Source: Basidiobolus ranarum (taxonomy: Eukaryota; Basidiobolomycota; Basidiobolomycetes; Basidiobolales). Taken from it: a stretch of 32,679 bases of DNA. The DNA lies in assembly GCA_040143965.1 (NCBI GenBank), contig JASJQH010006956.1, positions 1-32,679 on the forward strand. Reading direction: 5' to 3'. The first letter of the stretch is position 1; every line of letters begins with the position of its first letter. The notes under the pieces are model-generated. The model ran no database searches and had not been told where the DNA came from. It saw only the letters and a program-made list of their open reading frames with translations. Below are positions 32,598-32,679 of this stretch, piece after piece. A program made the translations under genes and the position numbers.

Positions 32598-32679
32598 GAG
32601 GGGGAATGTTAGCAGGGGGATGAAAAGCACCACAGGGTGTAATCTTTATTTATCTCAAGTCATACAACACAAATAAACA
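32598..32679 (+). mobile_element. Polypurine tract and start of LTR2, continuing past the window
   Basis: GAGGGGGAA (32598-32606) followed by TGTTAGCAGGGGG has the form of a copia-type polypurine tract joined to a 3' LTR. It resembles the - strand fragment at 24540-24612. The element is cut by the window edge, so its state cannot be judged. Confidence 0.4.

Overview
The window looks like a chromosomal piece from an early-diverging, AT-rich fungus. It has many short spliceosomal introns (about 37 to 75 nt, GT..AG, often starting GTAAGT, GTTAGT or GTTTGT). It also carries fungal-type genes: a PDR drug pump with the fungal GRPGSGCST P-loop, a heme-thiolate peroxidase and a DUF3020-like protein. 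I could not fix the phylum. Entomophthoromycotina or another zoopagomycote-grade fungus is a guess from gene structure and repeat content. Exon coordinates were read by eye from splice signals, frame continuity and family resemblance.

Bases 1 to about 19,600 are gene-dense and all genes lie on the + strand. In order they are: the 3' part of a diaphanous-type formin; a heme-thiolate peroxidase; a nine-exon site-2 protease (MBTPS2); a twenty-exon, about 3110-residue VPS13 lipid-transfer protein; a DUF3020-like basic protein; a doubtful two-exon small gene; and a six-pass membrane protein. Actin nucleation, regulated intramembrane proteolysis and bulk lipid transfer are housekeeping functions. 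The genes do not look like a co-regulated cluster.

Bases 19,600 to 25,600 are gene-poor and repeat-rich. They hold a decayed Tc1/mariner transposon, a broken CHAP-domain gene on the - strand next to a 36-bp tandem repeat, and two tandem copies of a 63-residue secreted cysteine-rich peptide gene. They also hold fragments of LTR elements. The peptide pair is the most novel item: its eight cysteines form a perfect (C-x3-C-x6) ten-residue periodicity. The two copies are almost identical from the mature region through the 3' UTR, while the DNA around them has diverged.

Bases 25,600 to 30,300 (- strand) encode a complete four-exon, 1499-residue PDR/ABCG transporter. Its upstream region has three different short tandem repeats. 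From about 31,000 to the end is a graveyard of Ty1/copia-like fragments, with an LTR copy nested inside an RNase H region. A tRNA-like pol III sequence and the start of a second LTR family lie at the right edge.
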